Positions 8,971 to 17,363 of a stretch of DNA of 64,000 bases are shown here, in pieces (positions within the stretch are counted from its first letter, which is position 1; the number at the start of each line of letters is the position of its first letter). Below the pieces are notes generated by a model. It was not told the DNA's origin, did no database searches, and was given only the letters and a program-made list of their open reading frames with translations. The DNA lies in NCBI GenBank assembly GCA_947487205.1, contig CANKVU010000009.1, forward strand, positions 89,708-153,707. Direction: 5' to 3'. The stretch is from an uncultured Paracoccaceae bacterium. GTDB lineage: Bacteria > Pseudomonadota > Alphaproteobacteria > Rhodobacterales > Rhodobacteraceae. Both the position numbers and the translations under genes were made by a program.

Positions 8971-10493
8971 GCCTCGGGCGCCGTCAGCGACAGCTTCGAG
9001 GGCGCCGCCGGCAGATCGTCGGTCGAGAGGTCCTCGCCCGGCTTGGCCAGCCGGTTCCGCACCACCCAGTGCAGCCGCTCCTCGGCCCGCGTGATCGCGA
9101 CATAGGCCAGCCGCTTCCACAGCGGCTGGCCCGCCTCGGTCCGGCCGGCGCGCGCGGCGGCGAAGAGATCGGGGGCGAAGACCTGCACCTCGGGCCATTG
9201 CGAGCCTTGCGCCTTGTGGATGGTGCAGGCCGCCCCGTGCAGGAACGTGGCCCCCATGCGGGCGGCGAAGGGAATGAACGGCTCCTCCTCGTCGGGCATC
9301 TCGATCTTGATGATCGAGGCCACGTTGACCTGCGGATCGGGGGCGCCCACGACGTGCATCCTGGAAAAGCCGGGCCGCGTGCCGGGGCCGACATAGATGA
9401 CCTGCGCGCCCTTGATCAGGCCCCGCGCCTCGAGGTCGATGCGCTTCTTGCGGTGCTTCAGGGGCAGCTCGATCCCGTCGCAGATCAGCGGCTCGCCGGG
9501 CAGCAGCGCATCGGCCGGCGCCGCGTAGGCCGCGCGGAAGGCGTGGATCAGACGGATCCGCGTGGCGTTGCGCCACACCAGGACCGGCGAGCGCGCCATC
9601 TTCGCCGCCTCGACCCGGCCGGCGACCACCACGCGGTCGTCGCGCGCCGCGGCCTCCTCCACCATGCGTTCGAAATCGCGGAATTCCAGCTGCGGATCGG
9701 CCAGGGCATGGGCCAGATCGAGGATCGGGTTGTCGGCCTCCTGCCGGTGGACCCGGTCGAGATGCGCGACCCGGTCGGCGGGCAGCTTGTCGAAGACCAT
9801 CTCGCCCGATTGCTGCACCGGCGCCAGCTGCGCCGGATCGCCGAACAGGATCAGCGTCGGGAAGATCTCGGTCAGATCCTCGAATTGCCTGGTGTCGAGC
9901 ATCGAGCTTTCGTCGATCAGGCCGATATCGAGCGGCTCCTCGCGCCGCTTCCACCCGGTGATGAAATCCGACCCGCGCAGCCCCGCGGCGGCCAGCGCGC
10001 CGGGGATCGAACTGTTCTGGGCATAGAAGGCCTGGGCGCGGTCGAGGGCGGCCTCGCCCAGGCCCGCGATCTCGGGCCGGTCCCCCTGCCCCGCCAGCCA
10101 CTCGGCGATCTTCTCGTATTCGGGATCGTAGACGGGTGTGTAGAGGATGCGGTGGATCGTCGTGGCGGGGACCCCGCGGGTCCGCAGGACGCTCGCCGCC
10201 TTGTTCGTCGGCGCGAGGATCGCCAGGGTCCTGCGGTCCTTGCGGCGCCGCGCCTCGTAATCGCCCGACACCACGTCGACCCCGGCCTTCACCAGCGTCC
10301 GGTGCAGGTCCGACAGGAGCAGCGTCTTGCCCGACCCCGCCTTGCCGGTGATCCCCATGACCTGAGAGCGCCCTTCGGGCAGGGGGCCGGCCTGCGCGGC
10401 GTCGAGCGAGATCCCGGCATCGGCGAGAAGCGCCGCCACCCTGTCGCGGGCGGCGGACTGGTCGGCGGAGAGGATGGGAAGCGGCGCGTCCAT
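8961..10493 (-). CDS. ATP-dependent RecD-like DNA helicase
   Basis: A 510-residue superfamily 1 helicase. Motif I is MGITGKAGSGKTLLLSDL (residues 46-63), motif II is DESSMLD, motif III is LFGDPAQLAPV, and the C-terminal half has the UvrD-like C2 motif HGAACTIHKAQGSQW with YVAITRAEERLHWV. It resembles the exonuclease V alpha-subunit (RecD) helicase core without the other RecBCD subunits, a form common in Rhodobacterales. It lies 36 bases downstream of luxI on the same strand, so it may be read through from the quorum-sensing promoter. Confidence 0.88.
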   Translation of the reverse strand: MDAPLPILSADQSAARDRVAALLADAGISLDAAQAGPLPEGRSQVMGITGKAGSGKTLLLSDLHRTLVKAGVDVVSGDYEARRRKDRRTLAILAPTNKAASVLRTRGVPATTIHRILYTPVYDPEYEKIAEWLAGQGDRPEIAGLGEAALDRAQAFYAQNSSIPGALAAAGLRGSDFITGWKRREEPLDIGLIDESSMLDTRQFEDLTEIFPTLILFGDPAQLAPVQQSGEMVFDKLPADRVAHLDRVHRQEADNPILDLAHALADPQLEFRDFERMVEEAAARDDRVVVAGRVEAAKMARSPVLVWRNATRIRLIHAFRAAYAAPADALLPGEPLICDGIELPLKHRKKRIDLEARGLIKGAQVIYVGPGTRPGFSRMHVVGAPDPQVNVASIIKIEMPDEEEPFIPFAARMGATFLHGAACTIHKAQGSQWPEVQVFAPDLFAAARAGRTEAGQPLWKRLAYVAITRAEERLHWVVRNRLAKPGEDLSTDDLPAAPSKLSLTAPEAQK

Positions 10494-10529
10494 GGGCGAT
10501 CCTTAGACCGCCCCCGGCGCGCGGTCGAG

Positions 10530-11111
10530 TCAGGCGGCGAGCAGCACCCGCTCGTCCCCCGCCCGGCGGGCCAGGACCGCGCGCAGGGCGGGGTCGAAGT
10601 CGAAATAGCCCAGGCAGAGCGCGTCGCGTCCCGCCCCCAGCGTCGCGACGAGCTTGGCCGGGGTTCCCAGCCGCTGGTAGACCCGCACCATGCGCGCGTC
10701 GAACACCCCGTAGGACCCCGTCCAGCCGCGGTCGAGTCCCAGCTCCAGCACGCCGAGGAACAGCGCCGCGGAGACATGCGCGGGCGCGCGCGGGGCGATG
10801 CAGAACCGGGTGCATTCCATGATGCCGGGCCGGCGGAACCCCTCGGGCGCGAGGCCGGGGAAATTCTCGCCCATCATCGTGCGCCCCATCGTCGGCAGCA
10901 GGCGCAACGAGCCCTGGTGGCGCCCGGCCCCGTCGGTGCAGATCACGTAGATCGGGCGCAGGCGGTCGTATTGGTCGATCTCCCGGCCCTGCTGGTCGAG
11001 CGAGAGCGGCCAGTTCAGCCGCCCGACGAACTGGGCCGCGCGGTCGCGGAACATTTCGTCGCGAAGGGTCGGGGCACGGTGGATCTCGGGGCCGTTGAAG
11101 ATGCGGATCAT
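10530..11111 (-). CDS. luxI: Acyl-homoserine-lactone synthase (LuxI family)
   Basis: This 193-residue protein has the LuxI/LasI autoinducer synthase fold. Conserved residues are visible: LRDEMFRDRAAQFVGRLNW at the N-terminus (Arg and Phe of the SAM pocket), DQYDRLRPIYVI, GSLRLLPT (the conserved RLLPT-type strand), and GIMECTRFCI with the Glu-x-x-Arg pair. It makes an N-acyl-homoserine lactone from S-adenosylmethionine and an acyl-ACP. It follows luxR on the same strand with 117 bases between them, which hold a 14-bp perfect palindrome just upstream of the AGGAG ribosome site. Confidence 0.93.
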   Translation of the reverse strand: MIRIFNGPEIHRAPTLRDEMFRDRAAQFVGRLNWPLSLDQQGREIDQYDRLRPIYVICTDGAGRHQGSLRLLPTMGRTMMGENFPGLAPEGFRRPGIMECTRFCIAPRAPAHVSAALFLGVLELGLDRGWTGSYGVFDARMVRVYQRLGTPAKLVATLGAGRDALCLGYFDFDPALRAVLARRAGDERVLLAA

Positions 11112-11122
11112 CGGGGTCTCCT

Positions 11123-11136
11123 GTCTCGATCGAGAC
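11123..11136. promoter_or_regulatory. 14-bp perfect palindrome upstream of luxI
   Basis: The perfect inverted repeat GTCTCGATCGAGAC lies about 12 bases before the luxI start codon, abutting its ribosome-binding sequence. Its symmetry suggests a dimeric regulator site, possibly for the adjacent LuxR protein. It is shorter than a classical 20-bp lux box, and its position so close to the start would fit a 5'-UTR or repressor site better than an activator site. Confidence 0.4.
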
Positions 11137-11228
11137 GAGAGAAACCGGTGGTCCGTTATCGGTCGGGAAAGGCCGCGCGCGGCGCCTTTACGCCTGATTA
11201 ATCCCCGGCGCGCGGGGGGCCGGCGGCC

Positions 11229-11942
11229 TCAGATCGCCAGGAGCCCCAGCGACACGCCGCGGGCGACGGCGTGGATCGTGTTCTTGGCGCCGAGCTTCAG
11301 CCGCGCGCTCTCAATGTAGACACGGAGCGTGTGCTCGGAGATGCCCAGCGCCTCCGCCGCCTGGGGGCGGCTCTTGCCGAGGGCGAGCTGGGCCAGGGCG
11401 TCGGATTCGCGGGGCGAGAGGCTGGGCAGCGACGGCTCGTCGCGGGGGCCGTAGAGTTCGAGCGCCTTGCCGTTGATGAACTGGGTCAGGTATTGCAGGT
11501 CGTCGGTCATCGCCTCCACCCGGCGGTCCCAGGCGGCGGCGGCGATGGTGTGGCTGACCGTCAGGATGGCGAACTGGCCCTGGGGGCCCCGGGCCGGGAC
11601 CGACAGGCCCTGGCTGCCGACGCCCGCATCGGTCGCGTCCGACAAGAAACCCCTGGCGGCCTTGGAGGACCAGTCGAGCTGGTTCCAGTTGACGGGGCGG
11701 ATGGCCGTGCGGCTGGCCTTCACCACCGGGTCGATCCGGGTCAGGTCCTCGGCCCGGTAATGCTCCTGCCACTGGGCGGAATAGGTGGCCGAAACGTACT
11801 GGTCGCCGCTGTGATTCACGGCATGGAAGACGACGTGATCAACCTCGAGCAACTCTTTGAGGCCGAGGACGCCATTGGACAACGCATCCATGGTTTCCAG
11901 ACGGTTCAGCGTCTCTATCGCGTCGTGCAAGGCCTGTCGCAT
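11229..11942 (-). CDS. luxR: LuxR-family autoinducer-binding transcriptional regulator
   Basis: A 237-residue regulator with an N-terminal autoinducer-binding domain (roughly residues 20-160, with the aromatic and Asp residues WQEHYRAEDLTRIDPV typical of the AHL pocket) and a C-terminal GerE-type helix-turn-helix (LSPRESDALAQLALGKS through LGISEHTLRVYIESARLKLG). It should sense the product of the adjacent luxI. A small gene overlaps its 5' end. Start choice: MRQALHDAIETL fits the usual N-terminal length of the family. Confidence 0.92.
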   Translation of the reverse strand: MRQALHDAIETLNRLETMDALSNGVLGLKELLEVDHVVFHAVNHSGDQYVSATYSAQWQEHYRAEDLTRIDPVVKASRTAIRPVNWNQLDWSSKAARGFLSDATDAGVGSQGLSVPARGPQGQFAILTVSHTIAAAAWDRRVEAMTDDLQYLTQFINGKALELYGPRDEPSLPSLSPRESDALAQLALGKSRPQAAEALGISEHTLRVYIESARLKLGAKNTIHAVARGVSLGLLAI

Positions 11943-12105
11943 GAGAACCTTCGTCCTCTTCCCCCGCCGCGGCCCCGGGACGGCGCCAATCGTCGCGCGC
12001 CGCCTCGACCGCCTCGTCGAGCTTCTCCGCCAGATCGGTCATGCCGTTCAATTCCGCGAACACGCGCAGATCCGAGATGACGCCGACGATCCAATCGTTG
12101 TTCAT
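11839..12105 (-). CDS. Small acidic protein overlapping the luxR start
   Basis: An 88-residue protein whose first 50 residues (MNNDWIVGVISDLRVFAEL, then a helix ending LAEKLDEAVEAARDDW) look like the small proteins I recall being encoded directly upstream of luxR genes in roseobacters. The C-terminal 35 residues overlap luxR by about 100 bases and read like out-of-frame sequence, so the frame may once have ended near the luxR start. The ATG at 12105 has a GGTGGGA ribosome site; an in-frame ATG nine codons upstream is less likely. Function unknown; co-expression with luxR is inferred. Confidence 0.6.
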   Translation of the reverse strand: MNNDWIVGVISDLRVFAELNGMTDLAEKLDEAVEAARDDWRRPGAAAGEEDEGSHATGLARRDRDAEPSGNHGCVVQWRPRPQRVARG

Positions 12106-12274
12106 AGTGTCGTCCCACCGAGAAAGTATCACAACCTCAGAGGGAATCTAGCGACCTCTTTCTCTCCAAATCATTCACGATTTGCGCCTCCCCCGAAACG
12201 GGGAGTGAACATTAAGGGAACTGTCGGGATGCGGTGATTTCAGCCCCGCGCGCCGCCCGCGCCCGAAACGGGAC

Positions 12275-12307
12275 GGGCGGACGCTCCGTGCCCGGAGCCG
12301 TCCGCCC
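12275..12307. terminator. Strong GC hairpin downstream of ccr
   Basis: GGGCGGACGCTCCG is followed, after a four-base loop, by a complementary arm with a single extra base. It sits 39 bases past the ccr stop codon on the minus strand. There is no clear T-run, so it is a terminator-like hairpin rather than a textbook intrinsic terminator. Confidence 0.45.
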
Positions 12308-12345
12308 GCTGACCGGCCCCCGGGGGCCTGCGGTCCGGCCGTCCG

Positions 12346-13632
12346 TCACCGGGCGGTGGGGCCGGCCTCGATCGCGTCCTCCAGCGTCCTCAACCCGGTT
12401 CTGGGCGAGGAGACGAGGCAGGCCATGTTGCCCGGCTTGTGCTGGTTCTTTCGCATCTTGGTATGGGCCGCGGGGATGTCGCGCCAGGCGAAGACCTCGG
12501 ACATGCACGGGTCCAGCCGCCGTTCCACCATCAGCTTGTTGGCCGAGGCCGCCTGCTTGAGGTGGGCGAAATGCGATCCCTGGATGCGCTTCTGGTGCAT
12601 CCAGACATAGCGGGCGTCCATCGTCAGGTTGTAGCCGGTCGTCCCGGCGCAGATGACGACCATGCCGCCCTTCTTGCACACGAAGGTCGAGACGGGGAAC
12701 GTCGCCTCGCCCGGATGCTCGAACACCATGTCGACGTTCACGCCCTTGCCGGTGATGTCCCAGATGGCCTTGCCGAACTTGCGGACCTCGGCGAACCACG
12801 CCTTGTATTCGGGCGTGTTCACCGTGGGCATTTGTCCCCAGCAATTGAAGTCCTTGCGGTTGATGACTCCCTTGGCCCCCAGCCCGAGGACGAAGTCGCG
12901 CTTGTCCTCCTCGGAGATCACCCCGATCGCGTTCGCGCCGGCGGTGTTGATGAGCTGGATCGCGTAGGAGCCCAGCCCCCCCGACGCGCCCCAGACGAGG
13001 ACGTTCTGACCCGGCTTCAATTCATGCGGGTGGTGCCCGAACAGCATCCGGTAGGCGGTGGCCAGCGTCAGCGTGTAGCACGCCGATTCCTCCCACGAGA
13101 GGTGCTTGGGCCGCGGCATGAGCTGCTGGGCCTGGACGCAGGTGAATTGCGCGAAGGAGCCGTCCGGCGTCTCGTAGCCCCAGATCCGCTGGGAGGGCGA
13201 GAACATCGGGTCGCCGCCGTTGCATTCCTCGTCCTCGCCGTCGTCCTGGTTGCAGTGGATGACGACCTCGTCGCCCACCTTCCAGCGGGTCACCTTGTCG
13301 CCCACCGCCCAGACGATGCCCGAGGCATCGGAGCCGGCGATGTGGAACTCGGCGTTGTGGACGTCGAAGGGGCTGATCGGAATGCCGAGGCCCGCCCAGA
13401 CGCCGTTGTAATTGACGCCCGCCGCCATCACGAGGACCAGCACCTCGTGGCTGTCGGGGCGCGGCGTGTCCACCACCTCGACCTGGAAGGCCTGTTCCGG
13501 CTCGCCGTGCCGCTCTCGCCTGATCGCCCAGGCCTGCATCTGCGCGGGCACGTGGCCGAGCGGCGGGATCTCCCCCACCTCATAGAGGTCCTTGGCCTCC
13601 GTCTTGGTCATCGTGTCGGCGTCCATGGCCAT
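12346..13632 (-). CDS. ccr: Crotonyl-CoA carboxylase/reductase
   Basis: This 428-residue medium-chain dehydrogenase is the key enzyme of the ethylmalonyl-CoA pathway, carrying out reductive carboxylation of crotonyl-CoA to ethylmalonyl-CoA with NADPH and CO2. The NADPH site is seen in LVWGASGGLGSYAIQLI. Family-specific stretches include NAEFHIAGSDASGIVWAVGD, DPMFSPSQRIWGYETPDGSFAQF and WMHQKRIQGSHFAHLKQA. The ATG at 13632 (MAMDADT) has a GGAGG sequence at good spacing. Its partner gene ecm lies 1.6 kb away on the other strand, with an acyltransferase between them. A GCAACATT-containing repeat lies in its upstream region. Confidence 0.95.
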   Translation of the reverse strand: MAMDADTMTKTEAKDLYEVGEIPPLGHVPAQMQAWAIRRERHGEPEQAFQVEVVDTPRPDSHEVLVLVMAAGVNYNGVWAGLGIPISPFDVHNAEFHIAGSDASGIVWAVGDKVTRWKVGDEVVIHCNQDDGEDEECNGGDPMFSPSQRIWGYETPDGSFAQFTCVQAQQLMPRPKHLSWEESACYTLTLATAYRMLFGHHPHELKPGQNVLVWGASGGLGSYAIQLINTAGANAIGVISEEDKRDFVLGLGAKGVINRKDFNCWGQMPTVNTPEYKAWFAEVRKFGKAIWDITGKGVNVDMVFEHPGEATFPVSTFVCKKGGMVVICAGTTGYNLTMDARYVWMHQKRIQGSHFAHLKQAASANKLMVERRLDPCMSEVFAWRDIPAAHTKMRKNQHKPGNMACLVSSPRTGLRTLEDAIEAGPTAR

Positions 13633-13703
13633 CCTCGCATCCTCCGTCTTTCGCCGCGCCGCGGCGGCGCGGCGTATCTGCCGCACCGGATTATGGGGAG
13701 CGA

Positions 13704-13716
13704 TGCAACATTGCAA
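13704..13716. promoter_or_regulatory. Inverted/direct repeat upstream of ccr
   Basis: TGCAACATTGCAA contains the inverted arms TGCAA and TTGCA with a 2-base spacer, and also a TGCAA direct repeat at 8-base spacing. It lies about 75 bases before the ccr start codon. The GCAACATT core recurs upstream of ecm. A role as a binding site for an EMC-pathway or short-chain-acyl regulator is inference. Confidence 0.4.
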
Positions 13717-13742
13717 TAGAACGATGGGCCAAGTGAGTAACT

Positions 13743-15131
13743 TTATGTCTCCCCCAACGCGTGGCAGGGAGCGGTTTCCTGCATCGCAGCATGATGTTCG
13801 GAGACCGACGCGGCATAGAAGGACAGGACCTCCTCCGCCCCGTCCCCTACCCGCAGGCGCCCGTCGCGTTCCGCCAGGAGGCCCCGCAGGATCAGCATGT
13901 CGATCATCGAGGCGGCGGTGGCGGCGGTGTCGTTGCGCCTGAGATGGACCCAGATCCCCCGCTCCTGCAGACCCGGCACCGCGCGGTCCAGCCATGCCAC
14001 GACCTCCTCGCGGCTCCGGGCGCCGTCGAGCAGCGCCGCGGCGACCAGCGGACCGGGCAACAGCGGCATGTTGCACCGGATCCGCCGCATCAGCTCGCGG
14101 CCCAGGTCGGCCACGTCCATGCCGCCCGCGGCGCGCATCGACAAGGGCGGCCCGAAGGCCACGGCGGCATAGCCGAAGCGCCGCGCCTGTCCCGTCGCCC
14201 GGCGCCAGAGCCACCGGGCGGCGAAGGCCGCGCCGGTGGCGAAGGAGCCGCGGAACCGCCGGTCGCCCGACCGCCGCGCCTCGATCAGGACCTTGTCCTC
14301 GATCACCCGGTCATAGTTCAGCGATACCGGAACGAAGACCACGTCCCGCCCCTCGGGCGTCCAGCCCTCGACAATATAGCTCAGAAGGCCGAGACGCGGC
14401 GTCCGCACCCGGCCGTCGACGGACAGCCCCCCTTCGGGAAAGATCGCCTGCGTCACCCCGCCTGCGACGGCCATCTGGACATACCGCGCCAGCACCCGGC
14501 GGTAGAGATCGTTGCGCGACCGCCGCCGGATGAAATAGGCGCCCATGCCCCGCAGGAGGCGCGAAACCGGCCAGATCCTGGCCCATTCCCCGACCGCGTA
14601 GGACAGCGCCGAGCGTTCCGCCGCCAGCCAGGTGACGAGGACGTAATCCATGTTGGAGCGGTGGTTGATCACGAAGACCACGGTCGCGTCCGGATCGATG
14701 GCCGAGATCTCCTCGTGCCCGTGCGGCGTCATCCGCACGTGGTAGAGCCGCGTGGAGAGCCACCGCGCCACCCGGATCGCGACGCCGAAATAGGCGAACG
14801 CGCTGAAGGCGGGGACGATCTCGCGCGCATAGGCGCGCGCCTCGGCATGGGCCACGTCCTCCCGCACCCCGGTCTCGCGCGCCCGGTCGGCCACCGCGGC
14901 GAGGATCTCGGGGTCGTAGGCGAGGCGCAGGATCATGTCCTGTCGCGCCATCAGCTTGAAGGGTTCGATCGGGCGTTCCAGCCGCGCGTTCAGGCGCGCC
15001 ACGGCGCGTTCGAGCCGGCGGCGGAGGAACCACCTGACCGACGGGATGAAGAAGTGGCTGGCCGCCGTGACGCTCGCGAAGACGAGGATCAGGACGAAGA
15101 GCCAGACGGGCAGCGTGACGGTTTCCAGCAT
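13743..15131 (-). CDS. PlsB-like 1-acyl-sn-glycerol-3-phosphate/glycerol-3-phosphate acyltransferase
   Basis: A 462-residue acyltransferase with one N-terminal transmembrane helix (LPVWLFVLILVFASVTAASHFFI). The acyltransferase block I, NHRSNMDYVLVTW, carries the catalytic HxxxxD, and later blocks include GAYFIRRRSRNDLY, IFPEGGLSVDGR and FVPVSLNYDRVIED, which match the PlsB/GPAT type more than PlsC. It probably acylates glycerol-3-phosphate at the inner membrane. It is about half the length of E. coli PlsB, as usual for this alphaproteobacterial form. It lies between ccr and ecm, divergent from ecm. Confidence 0.82.
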   Translation of the reverse strand: MLETVTLPVWLFVLILVFASVTAASHFFIPSVRWFLRRRLERAVARLNARLERPIEPFKLMARQDMILRLAYDPEILAAVADRARETGVREDVAHAEARAYAREIVPAFSAFAYFGVAIRVARWLSTRLYHVRMTPHGHEEISAIDPDATVVFVINHRSNMDYVLVTWLAAERSALSYAVGEWARIWPVSRLLRGMGAYFIRRRSRNDLYRRVLARYVQMAVAGGVTQAIFPEGGLSVDGRVRTPRLGLLSYIVEGWTPEGRDVVFVPVSLNYDRVIEDKVLIEARRSGDRRFRGSFATGAAFAARWLWRRATGQARRFGYAAVAFGPPLSMRAAGGMDVADLGRELMRRIRCNMPLLPGPLVAAALLDGARSREEVVAWLDRAVPGLQERGIWVHLRRNDTAATAASMIDMLILRGLLAERDGRLRVGDGAEEVLSFYAASVSEHHAAMQETAPCHALGET

Positions 15132-15221
15132 CCCCCCAGATGTGCCCGAAACCGCCGCCCATGCCTAGGGCGCGGCTCGCCGCGGGCGCACGGAGAGCTT
15201 CGCGTTCGCAGCATCTGGACA

Positions 15222-15236
15222 CGCAACATTCTTGCG
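15222..15236. promoter_or_regulatory. Inverted repeat upstream of ecm sharing GCAACATT with ccr
   Basis: CGCAACATTCTTGCG is a 5-bp inverted repeat (CGCAA/TTGCG) with a 5-base spacer, about 40 bases upstream of the ecm start. The 8-mer GCAACATT also occurs in the repeat upstream of ccr. It may be a common operator of the EMC genes. Confidence 0.35.
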
Positions 15237-15275
15237 CCTATCACAGCGGGAACCAAAGTTTCGGAAAGGCCCTTC

Positions 15276-17246
15276 ATGTCCGACCTGCCGCAGAAAGACC
15301 GCCCCTGGCTGTTTCGCACCTATGCGGGCCATTCGACCGCGCGGGCCTCGAACACGCTGTACCGCGGCAACCTCGCGCGGGGCCAGACGGGGCTTTCGGT
15401 GGCCTTCGACCTGCCGACCCAGACCGGATACGACAGCGACCACGTGCTGGCGCGCGGCGAGGTCGGCAAGGTCGGCGTCCCGATCTGCCATCTGGGCGAC
15501 ATGCGGATGCTGTTCCAGGACATCCCGCTGGAACAGATGAACACGTCGATGACGATCAACGCCACCGCGCCCTGGGTTCTGGCGCTCTATATCGCGGTGG
15601 CCGAGGAACAGGGGGCGGACGTGTCCCGGCTGCAGGGGACGGTGCAGAACGACATCATCAAGGAATACCTCTCCCGCGGGACCTATGTCTGCCCGCCGCG
15701 TCCCTCGCTGCGCATGATCACGGACGTGGCCGCCTATACCCGCGCCCACCTGCCGAAATGGAACCCGATGAACGTGTGTTCCTACCATTTGCAGGAGGCG
15801 GGCGCGACGCCGGAACAGGAGCTGGCCTTCGCGCTCGCCACCGCGACCGCCATCCTCGACGACCTGAAGACGAAGGTCGAACCGGCCGATTTTCCGGAAA
15901 TGGTGGGGCGGATCTCGTTCTTCGTGAATGCGGGCATCCGCTTCGTGACCGAAATGTGCAAGATGCGCGCCTTCGTCGATCTGTGGGATGAGATCTGCCG
16001 CGACAGATACGGCGTCGAGGACGAGAAATTCCGGCGCTTCCGATACGGCGTCCAGGTCAATTCGCTGGGCCTGACCGAACAGCAGCCCGAAAACAACGTC
16101 TATCGTATCCTGCTCGAGATGCTGGCCGTCACCCTGTCGAAAAACGCCCGCGCGCGCGCCGTCCAATTGCCGGCCTGGAACGAGGCGCTGGGTCTTCCCC
16201 GCCCCTGGGACCAGCAATGGTCGCTGAGGATGCAGCAGATCCTGGCCTACGAGACCGACCTTCTGGAATACGACGACCTTTTCGACGGGAATCCGGCAAT
16301 CGATCGCAAGGTCGCCGCGCTCAAGGACGGGGCCCGTGCCGAATTGCGCCAGATCGACGCCATGGGCGGCGCCGTGGAGGCGATCGGGTACATGAAATCC
16401 CGGCTGGTCGACTCGAATGCGGAGCGGCTTGCGGGGATCGAGGCGGGGACGACCGCCGTGATCGGCGTGAACCGCTATCAGGAGGGCGAGGCCTCGCCCC
16501 TCACCTCCGGCCCCGAGGCGATCATGGTCGCCGATCCGGAGGCCGAGGCGGATCAGGTCGCCCGGCTGGAGGCCTGGCGCGCCGCCCGCGACGAAGACCT
16601 CGTGCGAGGCGCGCTGGAGGATCTGCGCCGCGCCGCCCGCGACGGCACGAACATCATGCCCGCCTCCATCGCCGCGGCCCGCGCGGGCGCCACGACGGGC
16701 GAATGGGGCGACATGGTGCGCGCCGCGTTCGGGCAGTATCGCGGCCCCACAGGGGTGTCGGACGCGCCCTCGAACCGGGTGCAGGACCTCGACGAGATCC
16801 GGGCCCGCGTGGACGAGGTGTCCGCCCGGCTGGGCCGCCGCCTGACATTCATGGTCGGCAAGCCCGGGCTCGACGGCCATTCCAACGGGGCCGAGCAGAT
16901 CGCCACGCGGGCGCGCGATTGCGGCATGGCGATCTGCTATGACGGCATCCGCCTCACGCCCGCCGAGATCGTTGACCGGGTCGCCGAAGAGACGCCCCAC
17001 GTCCTGGGATTGTCGATCCTTTCGGGCAGCCACGTTTCCCTCGTCGGCGATCTGATGGATCGCCTGCGGAGCGCCGGTTTCAGCGGATTGCCCGTCGTCG
17101 TCGGTGGAATCATTCCCGATCGCGATGCGGAATTGCTGCGCCAAAAAGGCGTTTCCCGCATTTATACGCCCAAGAATTTCGAAATGAACCGGATCATGGA
17201 CGATATCGTGACGCTCGCCGATCCGCAGGCGGTTGCGGCGGAATGA
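15276..17246 (+). CDS. ecm: Ethylmalonyl-CoA mutase (B12-dependent)
   Basis: A 656-residue coenzyme B12-dependent acyl-CoA mutase converting (2R)-ethylmalonyl-CoA to methylsuccinyl-CoA. The N-terminal TIM barrel begins KDRPWLFRTYAGHSTARASN, and the substrate-binding stretch DLPTQTGYDSDH is intact. The C-terminal cobalamin domain has the base-off motif DGHSNGAEQIA plus GLSILSGSH and VVVGGIIP. Starting at the ATG at 15276 gives the short N-terminus usual for ecm rather than for methylmalonyl-CoA mutase, and proximity to ccr supports ecm over mcm. The last ~200 bases are visibly richer in A/T at synonymous positions than the rest of the gene. Confidence 0.93.
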   Translation: MSDLPQKDRPWLFRTYAGHSTARASNTLYRGNLARGQTGLSVAFDLPTQTGYDSDHVLARGEVGKVGVPICHLGDMRMLFQDIPLEQMNTSMTINATAPWVLALYIAVAEEQGADVSRLQGTVQNDIIKEYLSRGTYVCPPRPSLRMITDVAAYTRAHLPKWNPMNVCSYHLQEAGATPEQELAFALATATAILDDLKTKVEPADFPEMVGRISFFVNAGIRFVTEMCKMRAFVDLWDEICRDRYGVEDEKFRRFRYGVQVNSLGLTEQQPENNVYRILLEMLAVTLSKNARARAVQLPAWNEALGLPRPWDQQWSLRMQQILAYETDLLEYDDLFDGNPAIDRKVAALKDGARAELRQIDAMGGAVEAIGYMKSRLVDSNAERLAGIEAGTTAVIGVNRYQEGEASPLTSGPEAIMVADPEAEADQVARLEAWRAARDEDLVRGALEDLRRAARDGTNIMPASIAAARAGATTGEWGDMVRAAFGQYRGPTGVSDAPSNRVQDLDEIRARVDEVSARLGRRLTFMVGKPGLDGHSNGAEQIATRARDCGMAICYDGIRLTPAEIVDRVAEETPHVLGLSILSGSHVSLVGDLMDRLRSAGFSGLPVVVGGIIPDRDAELLRQKGVSRIYTPKNFEMNRIMDDIVTLADPQAVAAE

Positions 17247-17363
17247 ACTTTCCCCGAGGTCACATCTGAGCGATCATTCGCCGACGGGCTATTGCATGTT
17301 GCCTTCCCAATTACTTTCTGTCTATTCGGCATCCATTGAGGCCCAATTACGGAAGGCAGGAAA

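Noticed and set aside
13761..15275. A 1.5-kb extension of the ecm frame upstream of position 15276
   Set aside because: The extra sequence is antisense to the acyltransferase gene and reads as Arg/Pro/His-rich filler. The known ecm N-terminus begins at 15276.
15132..15275. Possible B12 riboswitch upstream of the cobalamin-dependent ecm
   Set aside because: The divergent gap is only 144 bases and I see no B12-box or the extended stem structure of that riboswitch.
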